Source: Tilletiopsis washingtonensis (lineage: Eukaryota; Basidiomycota; Exobasidiomycetes; Entylomatales). From it: a DNA stretch of 64,000 bases. This document shows, one piece after another, positions 10,179-21,524 of the stretch. Position 1 is the stretch's first letter. Each line of letters opens with the position of its first letter. The position numbers were made by a program, and so were the translations under genes. The stretch lies in assembly GCF_003144115.1 (NCBI RefSeq), contig NW_020312024.1:124001-188000 (forward strand). The letters run 5' to 3'. The notes beneath the pieces are model-generated. The model was not told the origin of the DNA and did not search any database. It saw nothing but the letters and a program-made list of their open reading frames with translations.

Positions 10179-12251
10179 GCTGCGCACGCGTGAGGGAGAT
10201 GGAGGCGATGCGGAACGAGAGGGACGCGAGAGAGTTGTAACAGGGAGGCGTGCTCGCGAATGAGAGGTCAGAGATGTGTCGCGGTCGGAGCTGCGTGGGT
10301 GAAGGTGGAGCGGAGCGATGTGCACGCGCCGTGCGCATCTTGCAGACGGCTCGGGCGGCGCGCACCGCAGCCGGCGGCTCGCTCGACGCTCAGGAGGCGC
10401 CGCGCACACGCCGCGAGGTGGAGAGAACGCGCCGCCGCGCGCAGCAGCAGCGCGCCAAAAGCGCAGTCGCTGCCACGACGGCCTTCTATGCTCTAGCCCG
10501 CCTCTCGCATCTCACGGCCAGAGGCATCCTTGTAGCAGCATCTGCAGCACCGCTCGCAGCAGCCGCACAGCATCTCAAGCAGCATCCTGACCCGCCGGCT
10601 GCGCCTTCCGGGCTCATCGCCAAAGCGGGACCGGGACGCGGCAGCAGAACGCGGAGGTGTGGTGAGGTACTAGACTAGACTGCCGGCTCACTTCCGTGTT
10701 CCCGAGCTGCCGCCCCTGAGCGGTACGGTCGGCTTCGGCAGGCGCATCCGCGCCGTCTAAGTGCGAAGAGCAGAGCGCAGCAGCCGGCGACGCTCGGGCC
10801 GATGAGGTGGGAGCAGATCGCAGCTGCTGTTCCTCGGAGATGCGAGGCCGAGGCAGCAGACTCTGCACAGGCTGCGGTGCCGCAAGCGCGACGCGCAAGG
10901 CGGACGTCGGCCGGCCCACCGAGCGCCGCGGCGACGTGCCCAGAGCCCCGGCTCGTGCTGCGAGACCGCGCCGGGGGAGGCGGACACGTGACGAGAGATC
11001 GCTGCCTCGGCGGCGATGAGCGCTGAACGACGTTCCAAGGCCAGATGGACCCACATCTTCGCAGCGCTGAGAGCGATGTGCGTGCGGCGAGGCCGACGAG
11101 TGGCAGGTGTGTGCGTGGTGTGGATAGGCCGCGGCTGAGGAGCGTGCTTTCGCCGTCCGCTTGTCGAGCCGCGGCTGTCCTTCGTGCCTTTGCCGCAGTC
11201 AAGCTCTCGCACTCGGCATCATCTTCTCTGTCTCTTGATTTCGAGAGCAACAGCTTCCGCATGATGCTCGGCGAGCCGAGGCCTGAGGAGCGCAGGACGA
11301 CGCCCAAAGCCCGAGGTCCCCCGCACCGCCCGCACCGGCTTGGCTCTCGAGCGCGCGCGCCTCTCGCGCGGGAGGCGCTCTCGCGGTTGTCCCGCACGCC
11401 AAGAGGCGGAGTTTAGAGATCGTGCAGCCCAGCAAGACGGGCCCGCACCCGCGCCGGGCAGCTGCAGTCTGCGCTGCAGCACCCACTGTGCACCCCGCTC
11501 GCCTCGCTTGTTGGGGCGACTCGAGGACAAGCGCTTGTCCTCGAGCGAGGAGCAGCTCTTCCGAGAAGAGTCTCTGGTCGCCGGCGAGACAAGTGCTGTA
11601 GCAATCAATAAGCACGCCCAATCGGCCGCGGGCGTCGCGTGACGCACGCAAAGTTCATGAGGTGGGAAAGGGGCTGTGCTGTGTTGAAAGATCTGGCGGA
11701 CGCGCGGTGTGCGGCAGCACGGCAGCTGCTGCGGTCTGCATCGCTGTTGCTGAGCGAGCACGCGACGCACGCGGACCCTGCGCCGTGCTTCGTGCTCCGC
11801 GCACCCGAGCACCTCTCATGCTTGCGTTGCTCGGCTGCGGCTGCACACGGCGAAAGATTCCCAGAGTCGAGAGGAGCGGCACCAGATGAGAGGCAGACGC
11901 GAGAGGCAGCCACACCGCTGGAAGCTGCAGCAGGCTGCAAGGCACGGCGCAAGCCCTGAGGGTGACAGCCGCGGCGCTGCACTCTCCCTCCTGTGCGCGG
12001 CGCGATGCCCTAAGATAGCCTCGGCCCCTCTGGCTCGGCGCTGCAAAGTGGCATGACGAAGCACCAGCCCTCTCCTCTCTTCTCGCCTCCATCACCCGCG
12101 GGCGCTGTGCGCGCCCTCTCTTTTCTCTCCACCACCTGCAAGCCCCCTCGCTCCGACAAGACCTGGCGCCTGGTCGGCTGCCTGGCGTGCAAGCATCCGC
12201 CTGCACGCACCCTCCGCAGCTCTGCCCTAGCGCGCCCCGCCGCTGTGCAAG
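10179..12251. other. 2.07-kb divergent intergenic region
   Basis: This lies between the start of the sterol acyltransferase (-) and the start of a serine-rich protein gene (+). Open frames of 100-240 codons occur on both strands, but their translations are Arg/Ala/Ser-rich with no domain-like pattern, and I could not link them by splice sites. It probably holds two promoters. A perfect 26-bp palindrome lies at 11520-11545. Confidence 0.5.
11520..11545. repeat. Perfect 26-bp palindrome
   Basis: CTCGAGGACAAGC is followed at once by its exact reverse complement GCTTGTCCTCGAG, with no spacer. The next flanking bases do not pair. It sits about 700 bases upstream of the serine-rich gene and 1.3 kb upstream of the acyltransferase. 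Confidence 0.95.
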
Positions 12252-14350
12252 ATGCGCGACGTGCTGCTTCCCGACGTGGCAGATGCGCCTCTTGCCTGGC
12301 TCGCTGGTGAGTGCTGCTGGCAGCATCAGCTCGCCTGCGCCACAGCAGTGGAGCTCGGCAGTTGCGGCGGAGCCTGACCCGGCCACCAGCAGGCACGCAC
12401 CGCACAGTAGAGGAGCTCGAGCTCTCCGTCGAGCCGGCAGACGACGACTCGCTCATGGCTTCCGCCGCCGCCTCCTCTTCAGCCTACGCTGCAGAGCGCT
12501 TCCACGAGTGCCAAGAGCATGCGCGCTGGCACACCGATCGCATGGTGGAGCACGCCGCCGCTGCTGCTGGGCCCTCCAGCGGCGCCGTGCGCCACGAGCT
12601 GCGTGCGCCTCGCCCCAGGCCCGGATCGCTCTCCTTCAACGAGTACGGACATCTCTCGCACTCCATCCCAGGCACGCCGCGCACCGGCTCGCCCTCGGCA
12701 AGCAGTCTGCGCGCCGTGTCTCGCCCGACCAGCGCCGCTGCCTACCGCGCACAGGTCGCCAGCATGCATCGCTCGCGCAGTGCCGCTCCCTCTGCCTCTG
12801 GGCGCGCTGCACGCCGCGTCTTTGAGGCGTCATACGAAGGCGGCATGAGTCTGCACGTCCCGCACTCGCGGCACAGCAGCTCTGCATGGTCGCCGAGGCG
12901 CGAGCTCTCCGTCGCTTCCTCCTCGCGCCTGTCGATGGCGAGTAGTCGACGTAGTTCCTACGAGCATCGCAGCGGCCTAGCAGCCGCGCGAGAAGGCGCC
13001 TTGCTCTCGCCCACGCCGTCGAGCTCAGGGCGACGCTCCATGCCTCGCGAGCACTCTCCACCGCCCAGTTTCCGCACGCATCGCACCGGCTCCTTTGCGA
13101 CGGCACGCTCCCTCTCCCGCACACGTTCTCGCTCGCTCTCTTCGCTCTCGTCTGCAGCTGGACCTACGCTCTCGATGCGTCTGGGCATGCACACTTCGCG
13201 TGCCTCGTCCGTTGCTCCCTCAGAGGATCTGCCAACGTATACGCCTCGCGGAGTCGATGGACTGCCTCGATATGACGAGCCGCTGCCGGCACCACCTATG
13301 GCGCACGCGTATGGGGAGGGCTACTTTGCGCCTCGCCCCGTGGAGCGCCCACCGCCGCCTCACGTCTTCGCCTTTGCGCGCCAAGCCGGCTCTCGTGTCT
13401 TTCGCGCTGCCGCAAGGCGCTTCTCCGCCAACAGCAATGCCAGCAGCCCAGCCGCAACTCCCGGCGCTACGAGCTCTGAAGGCGCCACGCCATCTGCCAG
13501 CGCCTCGGCTAGCAGTCCTGCGTCGCCCTCAATGGCAGTCACGACGCACAGTAGCGCGCCGAATGCCTCTGCGCTCTATCGCCGGCCGGCGCCGCCCACT
13601 GCCACTCCCATCTGGCCGGCAACCACCTTCCATCGCAGTCTGACGTCGGACTATGTGCGCGTAGCCTACGTGCGCGACACTACGCCTTCGGCCTTTGGAC
13701 GCACGCGCGAGACAGGCCCTCGCATTGTCTACGTCCAGCGCCGACCCGCATCAACCTCAGTGACGCCCACTGCCTCTCGCCCCGCTTCTCGTCCATCCTC
13801 AGTACGAGAGGAGCCAGCCGTGCTGAATGCGCGCGCAGCCGCGCTGCTCGCCAAGGTGCGCGCTCGCCTGCGCAAGGAAGGAGGAGCTCGCGCTTCGCGG
13901 CCTCTGGACGCCGAGTCTCCACCTGCGCCAGGCACGCCACTTGACTCGGACGGCCTTTCGCCCAGCACGAGTCCGGCGCTGACGCCGGCGATGAGTCGGG
14001 GCACGTCGGGCAGTCAAGAGGCTACGCCCACCGGCACGCTTGGCGAAGGCGCACGCCTCACCCTCGTGCACTCCGCGCAGGAGGATGCCGCGCCGAGGGC
14101 ACGCCCGCCGCTCGTGTCGAGCAACAGTCTCTCCGCCATCGTCTCGCTGCCCACGGCAGCTTCGAGTCGCGCTGATGAGCCCGGTCCTTCCTCCGGCGCC
14201 GGCGGCGGCACAAGGCTGAGCGGCTTCTTCTTCAGCGGCGCGCGACGACGCTCCAGGCCGAGCACGAGCGGCGGCGAGACGACGTCGGCTGCCACGTCGC
14301 GCTTCCTGGGCCCGTCGAGACTGCACAGTCAGACTGCTCTTGCGCAGTGA
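12252..14350 (+). CDS. Large Ser/Pro/Ala-rich disordered protein of unknown function
   Basis: I do not recognise this protein. Two exons, 12252-12306 and 12393-14350, give 670 aa; the 86-nt intron (GTGAGT donor, CAGCAG acceptor) joins the N-terminal peptide MRDVLLPDVADAPLAWLAG to THRTVEELELSVEP in frame. Nearly all the rest is predicted disordered: Ser, Pro, Ala, Arg and Thr dominate, with many SP, TP and RxxS sites that could be phosphorylated. A short ordered-looking block near residues 440-485 (SDYVRVAYVRDTTPSAFG, RIVYVQRRP) is the best candidate for a conserved core. Another short charged block is ALLAKVRARLRKEGG. No signal peptide, membrane segment or enzyme motif. The short first exon is the least certain part. 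Confidence 0.6.
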
Positions 14351-14968
14351 CGGAGTGGATCCCCTCCTCTCGTTTCCGGAGAGCCCCTCTCTAACATTGC
14401 TCCTCTAGACATGCCTCGCCTCGCCTTGCCTCATACCTCCCTCACGGCTCTCGCTTCACGCCTCACGTCTCCCGCGCTGCCCGGTTCCTCTCACCGCCCG
14501 CGCTCCTCATCTCTCTCGGCACTGCGCCCGCTCTCTGTACTCTATCGCCGCACTGCCTTGCCTATGAACTCCTTGTCACACGGCATGACAGCGTCTGAGA
14601 GAGCGATGCGAGGGTCTTGCGCTTGCTGCGAGCAGCCGAGCGCCGAGTTGGCGGCAGCAAGGCGCGCGAGCCGTGGCCCGGCTGCTGGCGTGCCGGTCCG
14701 TGCGCGTCGGCCGGCTACCTAGCGCGGCGAGCCGGGCGCGCGGCGGCCTCTACCCCGCACTAAGACTCGGCTCGGCGCCCGCTCCGCCGAAGCAGCTCCT
14801 CGCCCCGGTGCACCGGCACAAGCGCCGAAGCGACGAGGGCCTGAGCGGGGTGCAGCGTGGAGGCGTGTCCGGCGTCCTGCTCGGCCGGCTCGCATGCGTC
14901 CTCGGCCGCTCAAGACCCGTCCCATCACTGCGCCCTCTCTCTCTCCACCACCTCAACCCCATCCCATC
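14351..14968. other. Intergenic region, promoter of the acyl-CoA ligase
   Basis: CT-rich sequence at 14400-14560, then GC-rich sequence with ordinary composition. A pyrimidine tract (about 14933-14950) lies just before the ATG of the next gene. No further feature is supported. Confidence 0.45.
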
Positions 14969-17571
14969 ATGGCAGCCAGTCAATCCTCCGTGCGCGTGAC
15001 GCGCGACCCGCAGACCAAGGCCTACTGCAGCAGCGTGACGCAGAGCATGCCCGAGCCGCGCGACTGCACCGTCTTCCAGCTGCTGCTCGACGGCGTCGCG
15101 TTCGACGATGCGCACGTCTGCTTTGCCGAGACGAAGAGCGGCCGGGAGCTGACGTGAGTGTGTGGCAGGACGGAGGGAAGCGACGGAGAGGCCTGCAAGG
15201 CGCAATGTCTGTGCTGACGCTCTCGTCTCACCAGCCTCGGCTCGCTGCGACTGCAGGCGCAGCAGCTCGGCCTCGGGCTGCTCCGCGAGGGGCTCAAGCC
15301 GGGCGATGTCGTGATGCTGCTGCTGCCCAACAGTATCGCCTTCGTCGTTGTGCTCCTTGCCACTCAATTCGCCGGACTGCGCTGCGCCCTGGCCAACCCG
15401 GGCTACATGGCCAAGGAGCTCAAGCACGTGCATGATCTTGTGCAGCCACGCAAGATCTTCACCACCACGACGCTCATGAAGAACCTGATGCGCAGCGGCC
15501 TCTCGTGGAACAAGGCCGTCACGGTCGACCAGTCGATTGGCAGGGGTGGCGCACGCTTCCTCAAGGATCTCATGGTCAGCGAGGAGCAGGCAAAGCAGGC
15601 AGAGCCATTCATTCCGCAGAGCTTCAACGAGACGACGTAGTGAGTCGTTCCCTCTGGCTGCGAGCTGCGGAGACGCGCGCACTGAACGCATGCCCCGTCA
15701 GCCTTCCGTTCAGCAGCGGCACGACAGGCATGCCCAAGGGTGCGTGCCTTGCAGTCTGCGCTTCTCGCGGCAGGCACGTCTTCTGACGCTGGCACACGTC
15801 ACTTGCTTCCTCTCCAGGCGTGGAGATTTCGCACAAGAACGTCGCAGCAATGGTCAACACGCTCGTCTCGATTCCAGATGGTGAGCATCGCGCAGCGGGC
15901 ACAAGGTCCGCAAGCCGTGCTCACGCGCTCTGCCAGGGCTGGGAAGAGGAGAAAAGACGATTGGCTTCCTGCCCTTCTTCCACGCCATGGCGCTGCTCAT
16001 TGCAGTGCACTGCACCAGTGCGTGGAGGCTCACTGGCATTGCAGCGCAGCGAGAGCTGACACACTCGCATCTAGTCGTGAATCGCGGCAAGGTCTTCATC
16101 ATCCCGGGCTTTGAGCCAGTGGCCTTCGCCGAGCTCGTCAAGAAGGAGAAGATCTCGGTGCGGCCATGCTGCTCGGACACCTCCTGGGCGTAGATGCTGA
16201 ACTCGACGCCGGCTGCAGAACATCGGCCTCGTGCCGCCAGTGCTGAACGTGCTTGCCATCCATCCCAAGGTGCGCCGTCCGCTGTCGGCCGCGAGACTGC
16301 GCGTCTTCTCACGTGAAGCTGTAGATCACAAAGGAGCACTTCGCCTCCGTGCGCTATGCCTCGTGCGGCGCTGCGCCTCTCGATGCCGACACACAGCGCA
16401 AGTTCTCCGAGAAGACTGGCATCTGGGATGTGCGGCAGGGCTGGTGAGTCTGAGCGATGCTGGCCTGGGGAAGCTGAGAAGCGCCCGCTGAACCCTACGG
16501 CGCTGCACCGTATCAGGGGCATGACGGAGACGACGGTGGGCTGCTTCGGTCTCAGCCAGGGCGCAGAGATCGGCACCGTGGGACGCATCATGCCAGGCTG
16601 CTACGTGAGTCTGCCTGCGCGCTGCTTCCGCATCCCTCGTGCGCCGCTTGCTGCTCACGCGCCAGAGCACAGGCTCGCCTCGTCGATCCAGACACGGGCA
16701 AGGACGTGGAGCAAGGCGAGCGAGGCGAGGTGTGGGTGCGCGGCGAGAACATCACAAAGGGCTACTACCGCAACGCGGAGGCGACGAAGGGCACCTTCTC
16801 CGACGACGGCCAGTGGCTCAAGACGGGAGACGTGGGCGTCATGAATGACAAGAACGAAATGCGCATCGTCGACCGCATCAAAGGTGCGGCAGCGCGGGTG
16901 CGGGACACGTGCAGTCTGCACATCCAAGCTGACGACGAGCGTCGACAGAGCTCATCAAGTACAAAGGCTGGCAGGTCGCGCCGGCCGAGCTCGAGGGCTT
17001 GCTCCTCACCCATCCCAAGTGCGTGCCTCGGGCCGGGAAGAGCGTTGCTCAGGGCGCCGCCCCGTTGCTGACGAGACGCACGGCAGGGTCATGGCGGCGG
17101 CCGTCATTGGCGTGTACAGCAAGGAGCAGGCCACTGAGCTGGTGAGTGGCCGCACCGCGAACGTTGCTCCAGTGCCTCGCTGACGTCGATGCTTCACAGC
17201 CACGCGCATGTGCGTTCACGCCGCCTGGACTACTTCCCGCCCGCTTCAGCTGACCCGTTTTCTCTCGTGCTGCTCTCCGTACTACCTGCAGACGGTGAGT
17301 GTGCCACAGCCTGCAGCCGCATCTTGCCCCGTCTGACTCGTTCCCCACAGTCAAGATCACGCCGGGCAGCGATGCCGATGCGACGGCGCAGGAGATCATC
17401 GACTTTGTCAAGGCCAAGACGTCGCCGCAGAAGTATCTGCGCGGCGGCGTGCGCGTGCTCGATGTCGTGCCCGTGTCGCCGAGCGGCAAGGTGCTGCGCA
17501 AGGAGCTGCGCAAGCTCGTCGAAGCAGAAGAGGCGGCGGCCGCTGGGAAAGAGCCGCAGGCCAAGCTGTGA
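14969..17571 (+). CDS. 4-coumarate/medium-chain acyl-CoA ligase with peroxisomal AKL end
   Basis: Acyl-adenylate-forming enzyme (ANL superfamily) that activates a carboxylic acid with ATP and joins it to CoA. My model has fifteen exons: 14969-15153, 15235-15639, 15702-15739, 15818-15880, 15949-16017, 16075-16157, 16219-16269, 16325-16443, 16517-16604, 16673-16883, 16949-17018, 17087-17141, 17200-17209, 17292-17294, 17351-17571; 556 aa. Motifs: P-loop [12 protein letters not shown] (about 199-210), GWGMTETT (337-344), the ATP-ribose Asp420 in KTGDVG, and catalytic Lys530 in [11 protein letters not shown]. The C-terminus AKL fits the PTS1 peroxisome signal, suggesting work in beta-oxidation or peroxisomal side-chain metabolism. 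Exon 5 may start at 15937 instead of 15949, adding four residues. The 3-nt exon 17292-17294 is tentative; skipping it also keeps the frame. Confidence 0.88.
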
Positions 17572-17670
17572 GAGCGTGCGCCCCTGGTCCCGACTTGGCT
17601 CGTGTCCCGCCTGCCGTACGCCCCCCGTCTGCTGCCATGTATCAAGCCCTTGCATTGCGACGCTCGCCCA

Positions 17671-19613
17671 TCACCATCCGAAGATGGCATCGCCAATGCG
17701 GCCCATGACGCCCGAGGGCGTGCCGCCGTCCGCCTTGTGCACCTGCTGATTGTGCGCAGCCGGCGCGCCCGGCTTGCTCGGCGTGCTCGGATTGCTGCCC
17801 GCGCCGAGCAGCGCCGATGCACCGCGGAAGAAGGGGCTGCCCGTGTTGCCTGCCTGCGCGCCAGCAGTATTGGCGCCAGGTCCGCCGCGCTTGGCGAAGG
17901 CACTGGCCGGCTCGCCAACGACGGAGATGGGCCGTCCGAACGCCGGTGTGCCGCCGCGCGAGCTGAGCTGGTTGCTTGAGGAGACGCTCAAGGCATTCGT
18001 GGAGGCGTGTCCTGGCAGAGGCGAGGCAGACAAACTAGTGTCGAGGCCGTAGAGCACCGCGTGTCGATGTGCCTCGTCACTGGCCCATCGCACGCCCACG
18101 AAGGCACCGCCAGCCAACGGCAATGCTTCGCCCGTGCGTCGCAGGGCGCGCAGCGCCATGAAGCTCTCCGTGTACTCGATGCGCAGCGCCGACTCCGCCT
18201 CCTGCTCCACGCCAACGACGGCGCCGAGCGTCTTGAAGTGCTCCGCGACGGCATGCACGTATGTGGCGGCGAAGCCATACACGACGATGGTGCGCTGCGA
18301 CGCATCCTCGCGCACTGTGGCGGCGGGAATGGAGACGGGCGCTGTGGAGGCGGGTGCTGGCGCTGGTGGGGCAGCGGGCAGAATGCCAGCCGACGTGGAG
18401 GAGCGCAAGTTGGCGCTTGCTTGTGCGTACGCGGCGCTCTCGTCGGCAAGCACGTCCGTCGGCGGTGCATCGTCCTCCTCCTGCTGCGCGCCAAAGCCCC
18501 CGCCGCGCGGCGGACTGAAGCCCAGGCCCGAAGAGTTGCGCAGACTGCTCGAGACGCGCCGACGCACGGGGCCGACACTCTCGCGAGACGGAGTGCCCTG
18601 TCCGAGCGCTGCGGCGCCAGTTCTGCGACTGCCGCGCAGACCACTGGGCCCGAAGATGCTGCCTTCGCGCGTCGCGCCCGGCGCCAAGCTGCGCTCGGGC
18701 GACGAGGCACCGGCGGCGGGACTGCTGAAGAAGGAAGAGGAGAAACGCGCAGATGGCGAAGAGGCGCCATCGGCGCCACTGCTGCCTTCGTGCCGTGCTG
18801 CGGCGCTGCCGCGCGCTGGCGTGGATTCGAGGTGAGGCGGCGACTGCGGCTCGGCTCGTGTGGGCGACGAGTAGGGCTGCGAAGAGGAGGTGTCAGAAGC
18901 GCGCAACGAAGCTGAGTCAAGACCATTCGTCCCTCTTTCCACGACAGGAGATGCGGCGCACACCGATGGCAAGCTTGTGCGGTGTGCCAAGATGGCGCAA
19001 AGCTCTGCTGCGTGCGGCGCCCACCTTCGCGTCGAAGCCGGCACGAGGCACTCACCCGTCCACCGCGCAGCTTGGCCAGGTAACCCGGCAGGTACTGCAT
19101 CTCCGGCGCCTGCACGCCCTGCTGCGGTGCCTGCTGTTGGCTAGGCTGCTGCTGCTGCTGTGCGCCATATGCGCCAAATGGCTGGTACTGCTGCTGCTGC
19201 TGCTGCTGGCCCGGCTGTTGCTGCTGCATGCCCTGCTGTTGCTGCGGCTGCTGGCCGAAGTGCGACGTCTGGCCGGGCTGCTGTTGCTGCTGCGGCTGCT
19301 GCGGCTGAGCGCCGTAGCTGCCCAGGCCCCATGATTGCGCGCCGAACGCTCCGCCCTGCTGCGGCTGCTGCTGCTGCGGCTGAGAAGCGCCCCACTGCTG
19401 CGTCGGTTGCGGCTGCTGCCCGCCGCCGCCGAAGAGGCCAGGCTGCTGCTGCGGCTGACCGAAGAGGCCCTGCTGCGGTTGCTGGCCTTGCTGCTGGCCT
19501 TGCTGCTGGCCTAGCTGCTGCTGCTGCGGCTGCGCAAAGCTGAAGGCGCTGCTGCCCGCCGGGCGGCTGAGGTGGTCGAGCGTGAGCGGGCCGGGCGTGG
19601 CGGGCGGCTGTTG

Positions 19614-19644
<31 letters not shown>

Positions 19645-19730
19645 GCCTGCTGGCCGGCCTGCTGGCCGGCCTGCTGCTGCTGCGGCGCACCAAAGCCCGA
19701 GCTGGCGGCGGGCGTGCCGAAGGAGAACAT
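17671..19730 (-). CDS. NUP53: Nucleoporin Nup53/Nup35-type with Gln/FG-rich N-terminus
   Basis: Nuclear pore scaffold protein that binds inner-ring nucleoporins and the pore membrane. Two exons, 19056-19730 and 17671-18876, with a 179-nt intron, give 626 aa. Residues 1-225 are built from Gln runs mixed with FG-type motifs (FSFGTP, GFGAP, GLFGQ, GLFGGGG, HFGQ). Further on, a Ser/Pro-rich linker leads to an RRM-like Nup35 fold at about residues 420-490 (starting RTIVVYGFAATYVHAVAEHF and containing FVGVRWASDEAH). The extreme C-terminus GVMGRIGDAIFGW is the short amphipathic helix by which Nup53 proteins insert into the pore membrane. The FG part is more developed than in many Nup53 proteins. The gene converges with the acyl-CoA ligase, with only 99 bases between the stops. 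Confidence 0.9.
19148..19700. repeat. CTG/CAG-rich low-complexity coding tracts
   Basis: Many short CTG runs on the plus strand, read as CAG (Gln) on the minus strand, in the first exon of the Nup53 gene. The longest pure run is near 19620-19643. The codons are almost all CAG, which makes these tracts prone to length change. Confidence 0.8.
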
Positions 19731-20794
19731 GGTCGCAGCGGAGAGGTGGAGCGGAGGACGGCCAGAAGGACGGCGCCGGCGCCGCACCCTGAGATGCGAG
19801 CACACGCGCGCGCGCACGGCGCTGGCGAGGCGAGGCGCAAGGCTTTCATCATCTCGCATTACAAGAATGCGGCCGCGCGTTGTATTCGCACTTGAGTCGG
19901 CCGGGCACGCGCGTTGAGCACGTGACGCTGCGCCGCCAAGCCTCCCAGGCCTCCAAGGCCCGCCACAGCACAGGCACCGCTGGAGAGCGCACCCCCAGGC
20001 GGCTACACGGCGACGCGAGCATCTGCAGCCTGGGAGATGTACGGCAGCGTCTGGTGCACGGCCCGACGCGTGCTTGGAGCGAGGCCAGCCGCAGGCTGTG
20101 CCTGAGCGGCGCGAGCTCGCACGCGGAGGAAGCAGCCGCTGCCGCTCTCTCGTTCCGCGGCTGCAGCTAAGACGCCGAGCGGGCGCGGTACCCCGTCGGC
20201 CCGGCACCTCACGCCGCCGCGCCGCACAAAGGAGCACCGCTCTACCTTCTGCGCTCAATGAAGCCTGATCGCTGTGCCTCTGCAATGCGAGTTGCCAAGC
20301 GCTGTCTGGTGTGAGCACGACACAGGTAGCGCCAGGAGCGATGGCCAGGGCTGCCAGCTTGTGCACACGTCGCTGCCACAGCATGCCCGCTGCGTGGAGG
20401 CGCGGCGGCGGTGCAGATTTGCCGCGGCAGCACGTCCGAAATCTCGGCGCCGCTGCCGGGGCGACACGCCTGCGAACTGCCATGCTCGGCTCGGCCATTC
20501 GATTCTATTGCGCCCTGGTGCGGTGCTTGGCCGTGCAGCGTCGTGCAGCCACGCAGCGCTCAGGGGAGAACGAGGGGCCCTCGCGGTGACGCAGCGGTGC
20601 GCTTCTCTGCGCCGGTCGACGCGCGTGCGGCGGAGCTGCGGGCGCGGCAAGGAGCGTGGCTTGGCTGCACTGCGGCGTGTGGCAGCTGCGTCGAAGGCGG
20701 TGCGGCAGCGCAGGCTGAGTGTCCCTCCTTCGCCTGTCTCCTCACCACACCCACCCACTCACCCACAAGCTGCACCCTCTTCGCCGCCCCCGCC
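19731..20794. other. Divergent intergenic region between Nup53 and the MscS locus
   Basis: No gene is supported. One ACGCGT occurs at 20066-20071. A CCCACC/CT-rich stretch (about 20742-20790) sits directly before the ATG at 20795, as with other promoters here. Confidence 0.45.
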
Positions 20795-21217
20795 ATGTCG
20801 CACCTTGCGCGCGACGAGGCTGACCCGGCGTCCATCCCGCTGGCGTCGCTGCGTGCGCCGCCGGCGCTGGGCATGCAGCGCAGCGAGTCGGGCGCCTCCT
20901 CCGTCGCCGGCGCCCCGCCGCCCGCACACTTCTCGCACCCGCACGGCTTCGACAGTGCCGCGTACTACGAGGGCTACGACGCCGGCAACGAGCCTGCGCC
21001 GCGCGAGCACGAGCACCACGCCCACGCCCGGGCCGGCGGCGCGGCGGCGCCCCAGACGTACGCCAGCACCAGCGCGGCGAGTGGAAGCCGCTCGGGCAGC
21101 GGCAAGAGCAAGGAGGGCCAGGCGTGGGGACAGTTTGATGCCACGCTGCGCGAGCGCAAGACGGCGGCTTTTGAGGGTGAGTCGGTGTGCGGGACGAAAG
21201 TGCGGCGCTTGTTGTGA
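20795..21217 (+). CDS. Putative small ORF or alternative first exon of the MscS channel gene
   Basis: An ATG in good context (CCCGCCATGT) opens a protein-like frame with HFSHPHGFDSAAYYEGYDAG and GQAWGQFDATLRERKTAAFE. Read straight through it stops after 140 residues. A GTGAGT donor at 21177 ends the protein-like part in phase 1. The strong acceptor TTGTCTTTCCCGCAG ending at 21774 lies within the next gene in exactly the matching phase. It could therefore be the first exon of a longer or alternative channel transcript (intron 21177-21774) rather than a separate gene. I recognise no domain. Being a real coding exon is likelier than being a stand-alone protein. Confidence 0.4.
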   Translation: MSHLARDEADPASIPLASLRAPPALGMQRSESGASSVAGAPPPAHFSHPHGFDSAAYYEGYDAGNEPAPREHEHHAHARAGGAAAPQTYASTSAASGSRSGSGKSKEGQAWGQFDATLRERKTAAFEGESVCGTKVRRLL

Positions 21218-21524
21218 GGAGGTGCGGCGTCCAGCATGGGCGGCGTGATATAGGGGCACGGCCGCCACGCCGCAGTGCCGCGGCGGTCGCCGCCTCATGC
21301 GCACCTCTCTTTGCCGGCCTGCCTGTCAAGAGCCGGCAAGGCTCGGCAGGGTGCGGTGTTGGTCTGCGGCTGCTTCCCTCCTGGCCTGCCTTGTTCGATG
21401 ACAAGGGCGTGCTGAGAGTCGCGGCGTGCGCGGGCAGCCGCCGGCCTTGCCGCACCGCCTGCAAACGAGCAAGATGCGCTGCCAGCTGTGCTGACCTTGC
21501 CTTCGCCCTCACTCATCCTCCATC

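Noticed and set aside
10614-12386. Several 120-245-codon frames on both strands in the 2-kb gap
   Set aside because: Arg/Ala/Ser-rich translations, no consistent splice phases, no domain-like pattern.
14969-17571. A biosynthetic gene cluster around the acyl-CoA ligase
   Set aside because: The neighbours are housekeeping genes (Nup53) and an unknown disordered protein; no synthase, P450 or transporter is nearby.
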